A stretch of 37,734 nt of DNA, taken from positions 2,090 through 39,823 of the forward strand of contig DKEY01000163.1 in the NCBI GenBank assembly GCA_002469305.1, in the 5' to 3' direction. A program made the translations under genes and the position numbers. This stretch comes from Sulfurospirillum sp. UBA6810 (GTDB lineage Bacteria; Campylobacterota; Campylobacteria; Campylobacterales; Sulfurospirillaceae). Below are positions 24,263-32,612 of this stretch, one piece after another; position 1 is the first letter of the stretch; each line of letters begins with the position of its first letter. Under the pieces are notes generated by a model. It saw only the letters and a list, made by a program, of their open reading frames with translations. It ran no database searches and was not told the DNA's origin.

Positions 24263-24880
24263 ATGTCTGAAACTTGTAATCGTCGTCAAAAATGTGAAAA
24301 AACAAGATATTTAGAAAGAGAAAAGTGTATATTTCACTGTGATAAATTAAACTTTGATGCAAATGATATTCAACAATTTTGGCATCAACTACGTGATGAA
24401 TACAATATAAGTGGGGTTTATGGAATAAATCAAGATAAAGTATTTGAAGGTATTTCTTTTCCTAAGTTCCAAAATGCTCATAGATATCCTTTTAACTTTT
24501 TTTCTAATAATAATAGATTAGAAAGAATTTTCACATTTAAAAAATGTGTTTTTTTTGATGATGTTGATTTTACAAATGTACAGATAAATAGAAATATAAT
24601 TTTTGAAGAGTGCGTTTTTTATGGAGATTTAAAAACAAATACAGCAAATGAAATTGAGATAAAAAATTGTGAGTTTAAAAAAGAAATTACTGCATTACGC
24701 TGTAAAAATCTTAATATCAGCAATTCTAAATTTATAAATAATGTGCTATTTATTGTTGGGAAGGAAGTAAAACTTATTCAAGCTGTCTTTAGAAAAAAGT
24801 TTGAGATTCGAGGGAGTTCTATTTTAGAAAGCAGATACGTGAAACTGAGTTTGATAAATCAATTTTTATTGATAATCTAA
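24263..24880 (+). pseudogene. 5' part of a frame-broken beta-helix (pentapeptide-like) membrane protein gene
   Basis: GGAGAG precedes the ATG. The 205-residue frame begins with four cysteines (C5, C11, C22, C26) ending in KCIFHC, a small zinc-site-like cluster often found at the start of pentapeptide-repeat proteins. From about residue 80 it consists of short repeating strands such as FKKCVFFDDVDFTNV, IIFEECVF and IEIKNCEFKK, a right-handed beta-helix pattern. The frame stops at 24880, but the frame one base earlier is open from 24805 and continues the same repeats to 27108 (RETEFDKSIFIDNL at the junction). One base missing near the TTTT at 24822-24825 would explain the break. Together the two parts would encode about 945 residues. 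A true pseudogene and a sequencing error are both possible. Confidence 0.6.
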
Positions 24881-24888
24881 ATACACTC

Positions 24889-27108
24889 TTGTTTGAGAAT
24901 GTGAGGATAAAATCAACAGCAAATTTTAAAAAGTGCAATGAATTAATTATTTCTTCCACAAATTTCCCCAAAGATGTAACTTTTGACAATATAGAAAATT
25001 TAAAACTTACATCGTGCCAATTTGCTCAGAAAATACAGTTTAAAGAGACAGTTACAAGTTTCATCGAAATAAGTAATATCCAAATAAAAAATCTGGAGAT
25101 AGACTCTGTATATACTCTCCATATCATCAATAACAGTAAAATATCAGGCAATTTAATTGCTAAAGGGACAAATCAAAATATCTTAATAGAATCAAGTGAG
25201 ATAGATAAAAATCTTGAAATCCATGATGCAAAAAACTTTACATGTAAAGAAGTTCAAATTGCAGGAAGAACAGATTTAATAGGTAAATTTAATGAAGTGA
25301 TTTTTGAATCAACAAATGTAGAAGAACTATTTCTATCTACTGTTCATACTTTAGAAATTGCACATAGCACTATTAATAAATCATGTTCAATTAAATGTGA
25401 AGAAAATGAAAAGATACTGTTGAAAGATAACACGTTTAAAGATTATGTGGAAATAAAAAATTCTCATCTACTAAAATTAGAGTGGGTAACTATAGAAAAA
25501 GAATTAAAACTAGAAGCGGAAGAGTATCAGAAAGTTGATATCATATTTGCTACGCTTATGGATGTTAAATTTTCTTCTATTGAGGATTTACATATATCAG
25601 ATACAAAGTTACTAGGTGATGTACATTTTGATGGCAATGATTATGAAGTAATTATTTTTACTGAGGTTGAAACACATAAAAAATGTGTATTTCCAAAGGC
25701 TGATACACATAGAATTGAGCTAAAAAATTCCAACATCAAAGAGAGAGTAACTTTTAATGGAGGACGAGATTTTATTTTTACAGGAACTGAATTTAAATCA
25801 AGTATAGAGTTTTTAGAAAAATATACCAATATTGAATTTGATGATTGTAAGATATATGGCAAATTAATTGTTCAACAAGTTGAAGAAGAAGTAAAAATAA
25901 CCTCTAGTACTCTTTGTGATAAGGTTAGTATGAAAGAGACTAAAATAAAAAATTTAAATATTTTGTATTCAAATTTTCTAAAGTCACTAGACTTGTCATT
26001 TTCACATATAGATAATATTTATTTTAATATAGAAGAAAATAATTCCAAAAAATCTATATTTGATGGATTTGTGGATTTAACAAGCGTGGTATGTAAGAAT
26101 ATAAAAGCTAATCATTGTGGATTTAATGATGCACTAACTTTAGTAAATTTTAAAAGCGAAACAGGATTTTCACAAATTTCAAATACACAAATAAACCAAT
26201 TATGTATTCTAAAAAGTAATGTTAGTAATTTGTTCAGCAATTCTAAGTATTTAAAAATTAAAGAGATGAGTTTGGAGGATGTAAAATTAACTTCTAATTC
26301 TAGCGATGATGATATATCTATTCGTAATATTGAAATAGGAGAGTTACATTGGAATAAGATTTCAACTGTAAAAAATATAAATCTCATAGATATGAAAATT
26401 CAAAAATTTAGAATTACAAATTGCAATTTTGAACATCTTATTCGTATAAAATTTTCTAGTATAGAAATTATAAACTTAATATCCAATACTTTTGAAGATT
26501 TACAAATAATAGAAAATAAAAATGAAAAATTTGAAGATAACAGAGAGTTGAGACTTAAAAATACAACAATTAAAAATGCTGTTTTTGATAAATTAAAATA
26601 TAATAAATTTATTATGAGTGATGCTCATGTAAGTGATGCAAAGATAGGGAATGTTACGTTTAAACAAGGCAGTAGAGAAACCAATCGTTTTTTTAAAAAT
26701 TATTATGATTCTATAAGTGATTATATTCAAGCGAATAATTATTATAAGCAGGAAATGCTTGAGCAGTATAAAATAGTTAAAAGGTTTTCTTCGGAATGGC
26801 TAGTCTTAGATATAGGTAAAGGAATTTCAAATTTTGGAAGTAGTTGGTTTAAGCCTTTAATGTGGATGTTTTTATATACACTAGTTTTTTATAGAATAGC
26901 AAATTTTGATTTATTGTCTTTACAAGGATTTAGAGAAAATCATATATCTTGGATGTTAAATGATGTATTGAGGTTTACAAATCCATTTTCTAAAAACTCT
27001 ATCACCAACTATGGCACATTTTATTGGGCGTGGATAACTCATAAGGTATTTATGTCAGTATTTATTTATCATTTTGTAGTTGCTGTAAAGCAAAAAACAC
27101 GTAGATAA
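24889..27108 (+). CDS. 3' part of the beta-helix membrane protein gene
   Basis: This frame is open from 24805; the TTG at 24889 has no ribosome site, so it is best read as the continuation of the gene starting at 24263. About 620 residues carry an irregular repeat with a hydrophobic residue every two positions and turns (LKLTSCQFAQKIQF, LHIINNSKISGNL, IELKNSNIKERVTF), suggesting a long right-handed beta-helix. A conserved-looking linker follows: YYDSISDYIQANNYYKQEML. After it come SNFGSSWFKPL and two or three membrane segments (about 645-735) ending in a basic tail. The C-terminal layout resembles pentapeptide-repeat membrane proteins. Function unknown; anchoring a rod-like domain at the inner membrane is inference. 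Codon choice is more AT-rich than the neighbours, suggesting transfer. Confidence 0.6.
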   Translation: MFENVRIKSTANFKKCNELIISSTNFPKDVTFDNIENLKLTSCQFAQKIQFKETVTSFIEISNIQIKNLEIDSVYTLHIINNSKISGNLIAKGTNQNILIESSEIDKNLEIHDAKNFTCKEVQIAGRTDLIGKFNEVIFESTNVEELFLSTVHTLEIAHSTINKSCSIKCEENEKILLKDNTFKDYVEIKNSHLLKLEWVTIEKELKLEAEEYQKVDIIFATLMDVKFSSIEDLHISDTKLLGDVHFDGNDYEVIIFTEVETHKKCVFPKADTHRIELKNSNIKERVTFNGGRDFIFTGTEFKSSIEFLEKYTNIEFDDCKIYGKLIVQQVEEEVKITSSTLCDKVSMKETKIKNLNILYSNFLKSLDLSFSHIDNIYFNIEENNSKKSIFDGFVDLTSVVCKNIKANHCGFNDALTLVNFKSETGFSQISNTQINQLCILKSNVSNLFSNSKYLKIKEMSLEDVKLTSNSSDDDISIRNIEIGELHWNKISTVKNINLIDMKIQKFRITNCNFEHLIRIKFSSIEIINLISNTFEDLQIIENKNEKFEDNRELRLKNTTIKNAVFDKLKYNKFIMSDAHVSDAKIGNVTFKQGSRETNRFFKNYYDSISDYIQANNYYKQEMLEQYKIVKRFSSEWLVLDIGKGISNFGSSWFKPLMWMFLYTLVFYRIANFDLLSLQGFRENHISWMLNDVLRFTNPFSKNSITNYGTFYWAWITHKVFMSVFIYHFVVAVKQKTRR

Positions 27109-27129
27109 CTTATATTTAAAAACAGATGT

Positions 27130-27135
27130 TATAAT
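27130..27135 (+). promoter_or_regulatory. Predicted -10 box for the metallophosphoesterase gene
   Basis: TATAAT in GATGTTATAATCTTC, 28 bases before the ATG at 27164. It lies just downstream of the beta-helix gene stop, indicating separate transcription. No clear -35 is seen. Confidence 0.5.
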
Positions 27136-27163
27136 CTTCTCACTTTAACAAAAAGAATTATTT

Positions 27164-28282
27164 ATGAGCTTTTTTCGTCTGATATTTGCCCTTGTTGCTA
27201 CACTGGTTTTAGTAGGCATAAACACGTATGCTTACAGAAGATTTCTCTCAAAACTAGCTTTTCTTCACAACTATAAAAAGCTTATCAAATGGCTTGTGAT
27301 TCTTATAAGTGTTGGTGAAATCGCATTTTTCCTTACCCTTCGTTCGGGGAGTATGGATGGGGCTTTATACTACGCTTTTTCCTCTTTGATTGGCATCTCG
27401 TTTATGCTCTTTTGTATCTCTTTAGTTTATGATTTGTTTCATCTTCCATTACAAAAGATACCATTTGATAGCTCACGAAGAGTTTTTTTAAAAACCGTTC
27501 TTGATGTAACTATGCTTATCCTTGCACTCTCATACATGCTCAAAGGATTTGTAAATGGTTTCAAAGACCCAGAGGTCAATGAAGTGAGCATCAAGATAAA
27601 AAATTTGCAAAAAGAGTTACATGTAGTCCAAATAAGTGATGTTCATATCGGTAAAAGCTTGGGTGGAGAATTTCTCTCAAATATCGTGCAAAAGATAAAT
27701 ACACTTCAAGTAGATATAGTTGTCATCACAGGAGATTTGGTGGACTTACATGTAAGTGCCATCGGTGATAAACTAGATAGTCTCAAAGATATAAAATCAA
27801 AATATGGAGTCTATTTTGTGAGTGGCAATCATGAGTATTTTCATGGAGTAAAAGAGATAAGTGAGCATCTAAAAAGTTTACATGTAAGAGTTTTAGAAAA
27901 TGAAAATGTAGTGATAGATGATGTCATCAATCTAGCAGGAATTACAGATTTGATGGGCAGACGCATGGGTTTTTTAGAGCCTGATTTGAAAAAAGCACTT
28001 CAAGGGATAAACTCTGAACTTCCAACGCTTCTTTTGGCACATCAACCAAAGTTTATAAAAGAGTTAAAAGATGAGCCTATTGATTTGGTTTTGAGTGGAC
28101 ATACTCATGGCGGGCAGATTTTTCCTTTTGGGCTTTTGGTTATGCTTGACCAGCCTTATCTATATGGACTCTATCAGCACTCTCCTAAAACACAAGTTTA
28201 TGTGAGCAGTGGCACAGGGTATTGGGGACCACCTATAAGAGTGATGGCCCCAAGTGAGATAGTAAGTATCAAGCTACGATAG
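27164..28282 (+). CDS. Membrane-anchored metallophosphoesterase (YaeI-like)
   Basis: A 372-residue protein. The first 145 residues hold four hydrophobic segments (membrane anchor). The rest is a calcineurin-like phosphoesterase with all metal-site motifs in order: QISDVHIGK, ITGDLVDLH, VSGNHEYFHG, and LSGHTHGGQIFPF. The related E. coli YaeI hydrolyses model phosphodiesters, and other relatives act on lipid A precursors (LpxH-like, more distant). The physiological substrate is unknown. Its 3' end overlaps the convergent methyltransferase gene by nine bases. It carries two exact and one near copy of the TTACATGTAA palindrome, each encoding Leu-His-Val. Confidence 0.87.
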   Translation: MSFFRLIFALVATLVLVGINTYAYRRFLSKLAFLHNYKKLIKWLVILISVGEIAFFLTLRSGSMDGALYYAFSSLIGISFMLFCISLVYDLFHLPLQKIPFDSSRRVFLKTVLDVTMLILALSYMLKGFVNGFKDPEVNEVSIKIKNLQKELHVVQISDVHIGKSLGGEFLSNIVQKINTLQVDIVVITGDLVDLHVSAIGDKLDSLKDIKSKYGVYFVSGNHEYFHGVKEISEHLKSLHVRVLENENVVIDDVINLAGITDLMGRRMGFLEPDLKKALQGINSELPTLLLAHQPKFIKELKDEPIDLVLSGHTHGGQIFPFGLLVMLDQPYLYGLYQHSPKTQVYVSSGTGYWGPPIRVMAPSEIVSIKLR

Positions 28283-28879
28283 TTTTTGAAAAATGATACG
28301 AATAACGCTTGCTTTGCCTCTATGACCAATCCCCTCAGCAAGCTCTATAATCTCTTGAGAAAGTTTGATGATATCGCAAGGGAGATTTTTGAGGATAGAG
28401 TAGATATCGCAGATATTGTAAAGTAAATCTATCTCTTTTGGTCCAAAAGATTTTTGTCTCAGTTGGTGTTCACTGAAAAATTCTGCGATGAAGTAACCAC
28501 CTTCATTGAGTGCTAAAAAAGATTTCAGAAACATCTCTCTTTGTTCATTTTTTGGCAAGTGCATATAAGAGCTCAGTATGGCATCATATGTGCCATGAGG
28601 TTTCCAGTTTTCTATGAGAGTATGTCTTATCGTGATAGCCAACTCTTGCTCAAGTGCTTTTTTCTGTAACTTTTGCAAGCCAACATCAGAAGCGTCAAGT
28701 GCTTCTACTTTCAGTCCTAATTTTGCTAGATAAAGAGCATTGCGCCCCTCTCCCTCACCCAAACATATAACACGTGAGCGTTTTGGAAGTAAGCTGGCAT
28801 TTTCTTTTATAAAAGCATTTGGCTCTGTACCATATAAAAAATCTTCTTTATTAAACTCAGCATTCCAAACTTCTTGCAT
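28274..28879 (-). CDS. Class I SAM-dependent methyltransferase (TehB-like)
   Basis: A 201-residue Rossmann-fold methyltransferase. Motif I is VICLGEGEGRNALYLAKLG, followed by the acidic end of strand 2 (VEALDASDVGLQKL). A central ILSSYMHLPKNEQ and GGYFIAEFFSE follow. The N-terminal WNAEFNKEDFLYGTEPNAF matches small SAM methyltransferases of the TehB/thiopurine-methyltransferase-like type. Some of these act in tellurite or selenite resistance, but the substrate cannot be told. It is divergent from the broken GGDEF gene, with 144 bases between. Confidence 0.83.
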   Translation of the reverse strand: MQEVWNAEFNKEDFLYGTEPNAFIKENASLLPKRSRVICLGEGEGRNALYLAKLGLKVEALDASDVGLQKLQKKALEQELAITIRHTLIENWKPHGTYDAILSSYMHLPKNEQREMFLKSFLALNEGGYFIAEFFSEHQLRQKSFGPKEIDLLYNICDIYSILKNLPCDIIKLSQEIIELAEGIGHRGKASVIRIIFQKLS

Positions 28880-28990
28880 TTACTTCCCTTTTTTATCTGC
28901 GTAATTGTAACATATAAAGTAGATAAATATAAGATTTTTCCAAAGGATAATATGCTGTTTTTGCACATATTGTATAAGATAAAATTATAG

Positions 28991-28996
28991 TATAAT
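28991..28996 (+). promoter_or_regulatory. Predicted -10 box for the first GGDEF gene
   Basis: TATAAT in TATAGTATAATTGTTTGC, 28 bases before the TTG start at 29024. The predicted leader is about 20 bases and contains GGAGGG. No -35 is evident. Confidence 0.5.
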
Positions 28997-29023
28997 TGTT
29001 TGCATATCTTCTTGGAGGGCGTA

Positions 29024-29644
29024 TTGCAGAGCAATAAAAATAAAAATCTAATGAAGTGGCTCGTTATCTTGCCTTTACTTGGTATCTGTATCACAGCATT
29101 GCTATTGGTGAATTTTTTTATAGATTTTGAGCAAGAGAATTACAAAGAAGAAGCATTAATTGCAAAAAAAGAAGCTCTCATAAACAGCAAGATTTTTGCC
29201 AAAGAAAAAGTAGATGAAATTGTCAGTTTTATAAATTCTCAAAGTGAACTTTTAAAACAAGAGGCACATGATGAATCAAAAAGGATGATAGACTTTGCTT
29301 ACTCCCTTATATCTGCAACCTACGAAGAAAACAAGCATTTACCAAAAGAAGAGATACTCAAAAAAATAGATTTTAAATTGAGAGAGATAAGGTTTTTTAA
29401 AAATTTACAAGGGTACTTTTTTGTATATGATATGCAAGGTACATGCTTGATGCATCCAGCAACTCCTCAGCGAGAGGGTCAAAATCTTTTACATGTAAAA
29501 GATGACAAAGGCAAAGAGTTTATAAAAGAGGGGATAGCACTACTCAAACAAAAATCGAAGTTGCATATGATTGGATGTGGACAAAAGAGGATAATAATAT
29601 CAGCGAAAAAAAGTATGGATATCTCAAAAAATTTGAACCATTAG
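29024..29644 (+). pseudogene. 5' part of a frame-broken double-Cache diguanylate cyclase gene
   Basis: TTG at 29024 (Leu-Gln-Ser-Asn) with GGAGG about six bases upstream aligns with the start of the intact paralogue at 33218, which is also TTG. The frame encodes a membrane segment (WLVILPLLGICITALLLVNF), a helical linker and the first Cache subdomain (RFFKNLQGYFFVYDMQG). It then runs into unrelated sequence and stops at 29644. The frame one base earlier continues the protein from VAYDWMWTKED onward. Reading CAAAAAATC (six A) instead of the CAAAAATC seen at 29549-29556 would restore one frame. So a one-base contraction of an A run is the simplest explanation, real or a sequencing error. Confidence 0.7.
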
Positions 29645-30726
29645 ACATTTTTGTAGGGACTGGAAGGTCTGAGAGTGAGATATTTAGAAATATAAAAAAA
29701 GAGATACAAAAACTTTTAATCAATCTAAGATATGCAGAAAAAGGATATATCTTTGCATATGATTACAGTGGCAATACGATTTCTCATATCAAGGCTGATT
29801 TTATTGGCAAAAATAGATGGGATGAGTTAGTAAATGGAGAGTTTCTCATCCAAGAATTAGTCTTTGGAGCCAAACAAAATAAAGATGGTTTTTTTAAAAG
29901 ATATATAGCTAGGTATGATCCCATCACAAAAAAAGAGGCACTGAAAACGTCATACATAAAAGATTTACCAGAATTTGGCTGGGTTATCGGTACGGGCGTG
30001 TACTATGAAGATACTATCGCTTCCATAGAGAAAAAACAGAAGCAAATAGAACAAAAATTTAAAAATGCTACCTCGAGTATAATCGTAGCTGTTGTTGTTA
30101 TGATGCTGTTTGTCATTATCCCTGCTTGGTATGTTTTTAGCAGATTGCAAGAATTTTTAAAGTCCTATCAAGAGACTCTTATAGAAGAAAATCATCAAAC
30201 AATGGAGCAAAAAAAGCAACTCATAAAAGAGTTAAAGCAAGATGCTCTGACAAAACTAGCAAATAGAATCTCTCTTTATGAAAAATTAGAAGAGTTTATA
30301 AAACGAGCAAAAAGGGATATGATAAAAGTTGCTGTGGTATTTATAGACCTTGATAATTTTAAAGATATCAATGACCTTTTTGGACATGATATTGGAGATA
30401 AATTCTTACAAGAATTTGCTAGAAGACTGAAGAGTGTTTTGAGAGAGACAGATTGTGCGGGAAGACTCGGAGGAGATGAGTTTTTAGTGCTGTTAGATAG
30501 GGTCAATAACTTAGAAGAAGTACGTACCGTTGTAAAAAAGATTCATGAGCACTTCAAAGAAGATATAAAAATCGATGATAAAAATTTCCCATTGACTTTG
30601 AGTATGGGCGTGAGTATTTTCCCAGATGATACAGACAATCTGAATCTACTTATCAAACAAGCGGACTCAGCAATGTATAGCGTAAAAAAAGAGGGAAAAG
30701 GAAGATTTAGATTTTTCTCTTCATAA
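29575..30726 (+). CDS. 3' part of the double-Cache diguanylate cyclase gene (GGDEF domain)
   Basis: This frame has no ribosome site at its first ATG and starts inside the Cache domain, so it is the continuation of the gene starting at 29024. It encodes the end of the first Cache unit (FVGTGRSESEIF) and the second Cache unit (YAEKGYIFAYDYSGNT to GWVIGTGVYYED). A second membrane segment (IIVAVVVMMLFVIIPAWYVF) and a GGDEF domain follow. The active site GRLGGDEF is intact and the RETD inhibitory site lies five residues before GGDEF, so the cyclase would make c-di-GMP with feedback control if the gene were whole. It overlaps the convergent SDR gene by six bases. The restored protein would be about 567 residues. 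Confidence 0.75.
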   Translation: MWTKEDNNISEKKYGYLKKFEPLDIFVGTGRSESEIFRNIKKEIQKLLINLRYAEKGYIFAYDYSGNTISHIKADFIGKNRWDELVNGEFLIQELVFGAKQNKDGFFKRYIARYDPITKKEALKTSYIKDLPEFGWVIGTGVYYEDTIASIEKKQKQIEQKFKNATSSIIVAVVVMMLFVIIPAWYVFSRLQEFLKSYQETLIEENHQTMEQKKQLIKELKQDALTKLANRISLYEKLEEFIKRAKRDMIKVAVVFIDLDNFKDINDLFGHDIGDKFLQEFARRLKSVLRETDCAGRLGGDEFLVLLDRVNNLEEVRTVVKKIHEHFKEDIKIDDKNFPLTLSMGVSIFPDDTDNLNLLIKQADSAMYSVKKEGKGRFRFFSS

Positions 30727-31389
30727 CGAATTTTTCTTTTTTGTGATACCAAATTTTGGGGCACGTATAGTGATGTCAGTTATCACGGCTTCATTTTCCA
30801 AGATAAATTTCATAGTATTTGCCAAAGTTTGTGGGAGCAAGTGTTCATTTGATTTTGAGGAGGGCTCAAAATGAAGGCTATCAAAAAAAGGAGTTTTGGT
30901 CATATCTGGATTGAGTGAAGTGACTTTTACTTCATCTTTTCTTATCTCTTCAAATAAACAGAGTCCAAAATCTCTCAGACCGCTTTTAGTCGCCGTATAT
31001 AAAGCAGAAAACTTTGAGTGCTTCGTTGCTTCTATCGAAGTTACGTTAAAGATATGCCCTTTTGTTTTTTTCAAACTTCGCAGACAAAGGTTGCTTAGGA
31101 TGATAGGGGCACAAAGATTGATATCTATAATCTCTTTTATCTTTGAGACGTTGATACTCTCATGTGGTTCAAAAACTCCAACACCAGCGCAGTTTATAAG
31201 TACATCAACTTCGTTTGTTTTGAGCCACTTTTTTACTTCACACTCTAGCGTTTTTGTATTGCTTAAATCACAGAGTATCTCGCCCTCACTTCGGCTGATG
31301 TTGGTTACTTTATAACCCATTTGGAGCAGGGTTTCTCTTAGTGCTTTTCCTATGCCACTACTGCCACCAGTCATTAAGACATGTTTCAT
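30721..31389 (-). CDS. Short-chain dehydrogenase/reductase (SDR)
   Basis: A 222-residue classical SDR. The cofactor-binding TGGSSGIG lies at residues 7-14, INCAGVG (the NNAG-like block) near 85, a serine in NVTSIEATKHS near 120, and the catalytic YTATK near 135. It would oxidise or reduce an alcohol/carbonyl with NAD(P)H; the substrate is unknown. The N-terminal sequence after strand 2 (ISRSEGEILCDLSN) does not clearly indicate NADP or NAD. It is the last gene of a three-gene minus-strand operon, starting two bases after the radical SAM gene stop. Confidence 0.85.
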   Translation of the reverse strand: MKHVLMTGGSSGIGKALRETLLQMGYKVTNISRSEGEILCDLSNTKTLECEVKKWLKTNEVDVLINCAGVGVFEPHESINVSKIKEIIDINLCAPIILSNLCLRSLKKTKGHIFNVTSIEATKHSKFSALYTATKSGLRDFGLCLFEEIRKDEVKVTSLNPDMTKTPFFDSLHFEPSSKSNEHLLPQTLANTMKFILENEAVITDITIRAPKFGITKKKNSL

Positions 31390-31391
31390 GT

Positions 31392-32612
31392 TTAGCCTTT
31401 TATCTTTGCAAAATAGGAGTTTAACATATCTCTCTCAAACTTTTCATTATCTTCGTATTCGTATCCAAAAACTTTTTGCCACAGGCTCTCATCTTCCATG
31501 CACATATAAAAGAAAACTTCATTATGCCAAGGTTTAAAGGCTTGGTATAAAGTAGAGAAAATCTCTTCTTTTACTTCAAGTGGATAAGAGTACTTTCCAC
31601 TCGCATCTACTAGAGGCATTTGTAAGATTTTACTTTGTATCGCTCTGTTTCTTAGTTTTTTCAAAACAGGTTTTATAAAAGTCAAAGTTCCCATAGATAC
31701 GAGACAAACTTCTTTACATGTAAAACTTTCAAGGAGTGTTTTTGCTATGTTTTCATAATCATTTTGCCACCCTTTATAAAGGATGATAGGGTGAAAATGA
31801 AAACCTACAAGTACACCCTTATCGGCTAGTGCTCTTGCTGATTGTATCCTTTTTTCCAGTGAAGCAGTAAGCCTCTCTTCATTGTCTATGATGATTTGAG
31901 GGTTGAGTGACCAAGTAACTAAGATATTGTTTGGTACTTCATTCTCAAGCAAGTATGATATATTGTCAGATTTTGTTTTAAACTCCAAGATGACATTTGG
32001 GTTGGCTTTTGCAAAGGCAAAAAGTGCTTCTAAAATCCCCTCACGGTTTCCCCACATCAGTGAGTCCGAACTTTGACCAGTTCCGATATGGTAGCGTTTA
32101 TCTGCATCTAGTTTTAGGTTGGCTAGTTTTTTTCCAAATTCTGTATCAAAAACTATCTTGTTTTCATTGTAAAAAGATTGGATAGAGCAGTAAGAACAGT
32201 CAAATCCACAGCTTTGCACCGCATCTAGTGTCAGAAGATTGCAGCATCTTGTTTTGGCACTTGCCACGGGGCAACTTCCAAGCCCAAGTGTCTCTTTTTT
32301 CTCTTGTACTAAAGTAAATTTATGGGAAGTCTCTGGCTTTGAAAAGGTATAAGTTTTTGGAGTGTTTTTCAAACCAAGCCAATACTCTTTTACTTGCAAA
32401 AGAGCCTTTTTTTTCTGCTCATTATCACACCAAATCTCCTCCAAAGGAGGCTCTTGCCACATCTGTAAATCAATAGCAATCTCTATGAGATTTCGTATCT
32501 CACAGAAGCTTAGTTTGTATTCAAGAGACTTTACATGTAAGAAATTTTGAGAACTTACATGTAAGCTTTTGAAAGCTGTATTTTCTATGGCGCTTTGGAA
32601 TTTTTCAGACAT
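31392..32612 (-). CDS. SPL-family radical SAM protein
   Basis: A 406-residue protein of the spore-photoproduct-lyase-like radical SAM family. The cluster motif CxxxCxxC is seen in AVQSCGFDCSYCSIQSFY, preceded by a cysteine pair (KTRCCNLLTLD). GTGQSSDSLMWG and EFKTKSDN are further family blocks. Spore photoproduct lyase repairs UV-damaged thymines in Bacillus. Members in non-sporulating bacteria are common and mostly uncharacterised, so a DNA-repair role is only a possibility. It overlaps the upstream nucleosidase gene by eight bases and is followed after two bases by the SDR gene. It contains three exact TTACATGTAA copies, two only 24 bases apart near its 5' end. Confidence 0.82.
   Translation of the reverse strand: MSEKFQSAIENTAFKSLHVSSQNFLHVKSLEYKLSFCEIRNLIEIAIDLQMWQEPPLEEIWCDNEQKKKALLQVKEYWLGLKNTPKTYTFSKPETSHKFTLVQEKKETLGLGSCPVASAKTRCCNLLTLDAVQSCGFDCSYCSIQSFYNENKIVFDTEFGKKLANLKLDADKRYHIGTGQSSDSLMWGNREGILEALFAFAKANPNVILEFKTKSDNISYLLENEVPNNILVTWSLNPQIIIDNEERLTASLEKRIQSARALADKGVLVGFHFHPIILYKGWQNDYENIAKTLLESFTCKEVCLVSMGTLTFIKPVLKKLRNRAIQSKILQMPLVDASGKYSYPLEVKEEIFSTLYQAFKPWHNEVFFYMCMEDESLWQKVFGYEYEDNEKFERDMLNSYFAKIKG

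Noticed and set aside
24793..24799. A AAA AAG, the classic -1 slippery heptamer, in phase within the first part of the beta-helix gene
   Set aside because: After a -1 slip here the frame meets TGA at 24802-24804, so it cannot join the two halves of the gene; the break must lie downstream of 24804.
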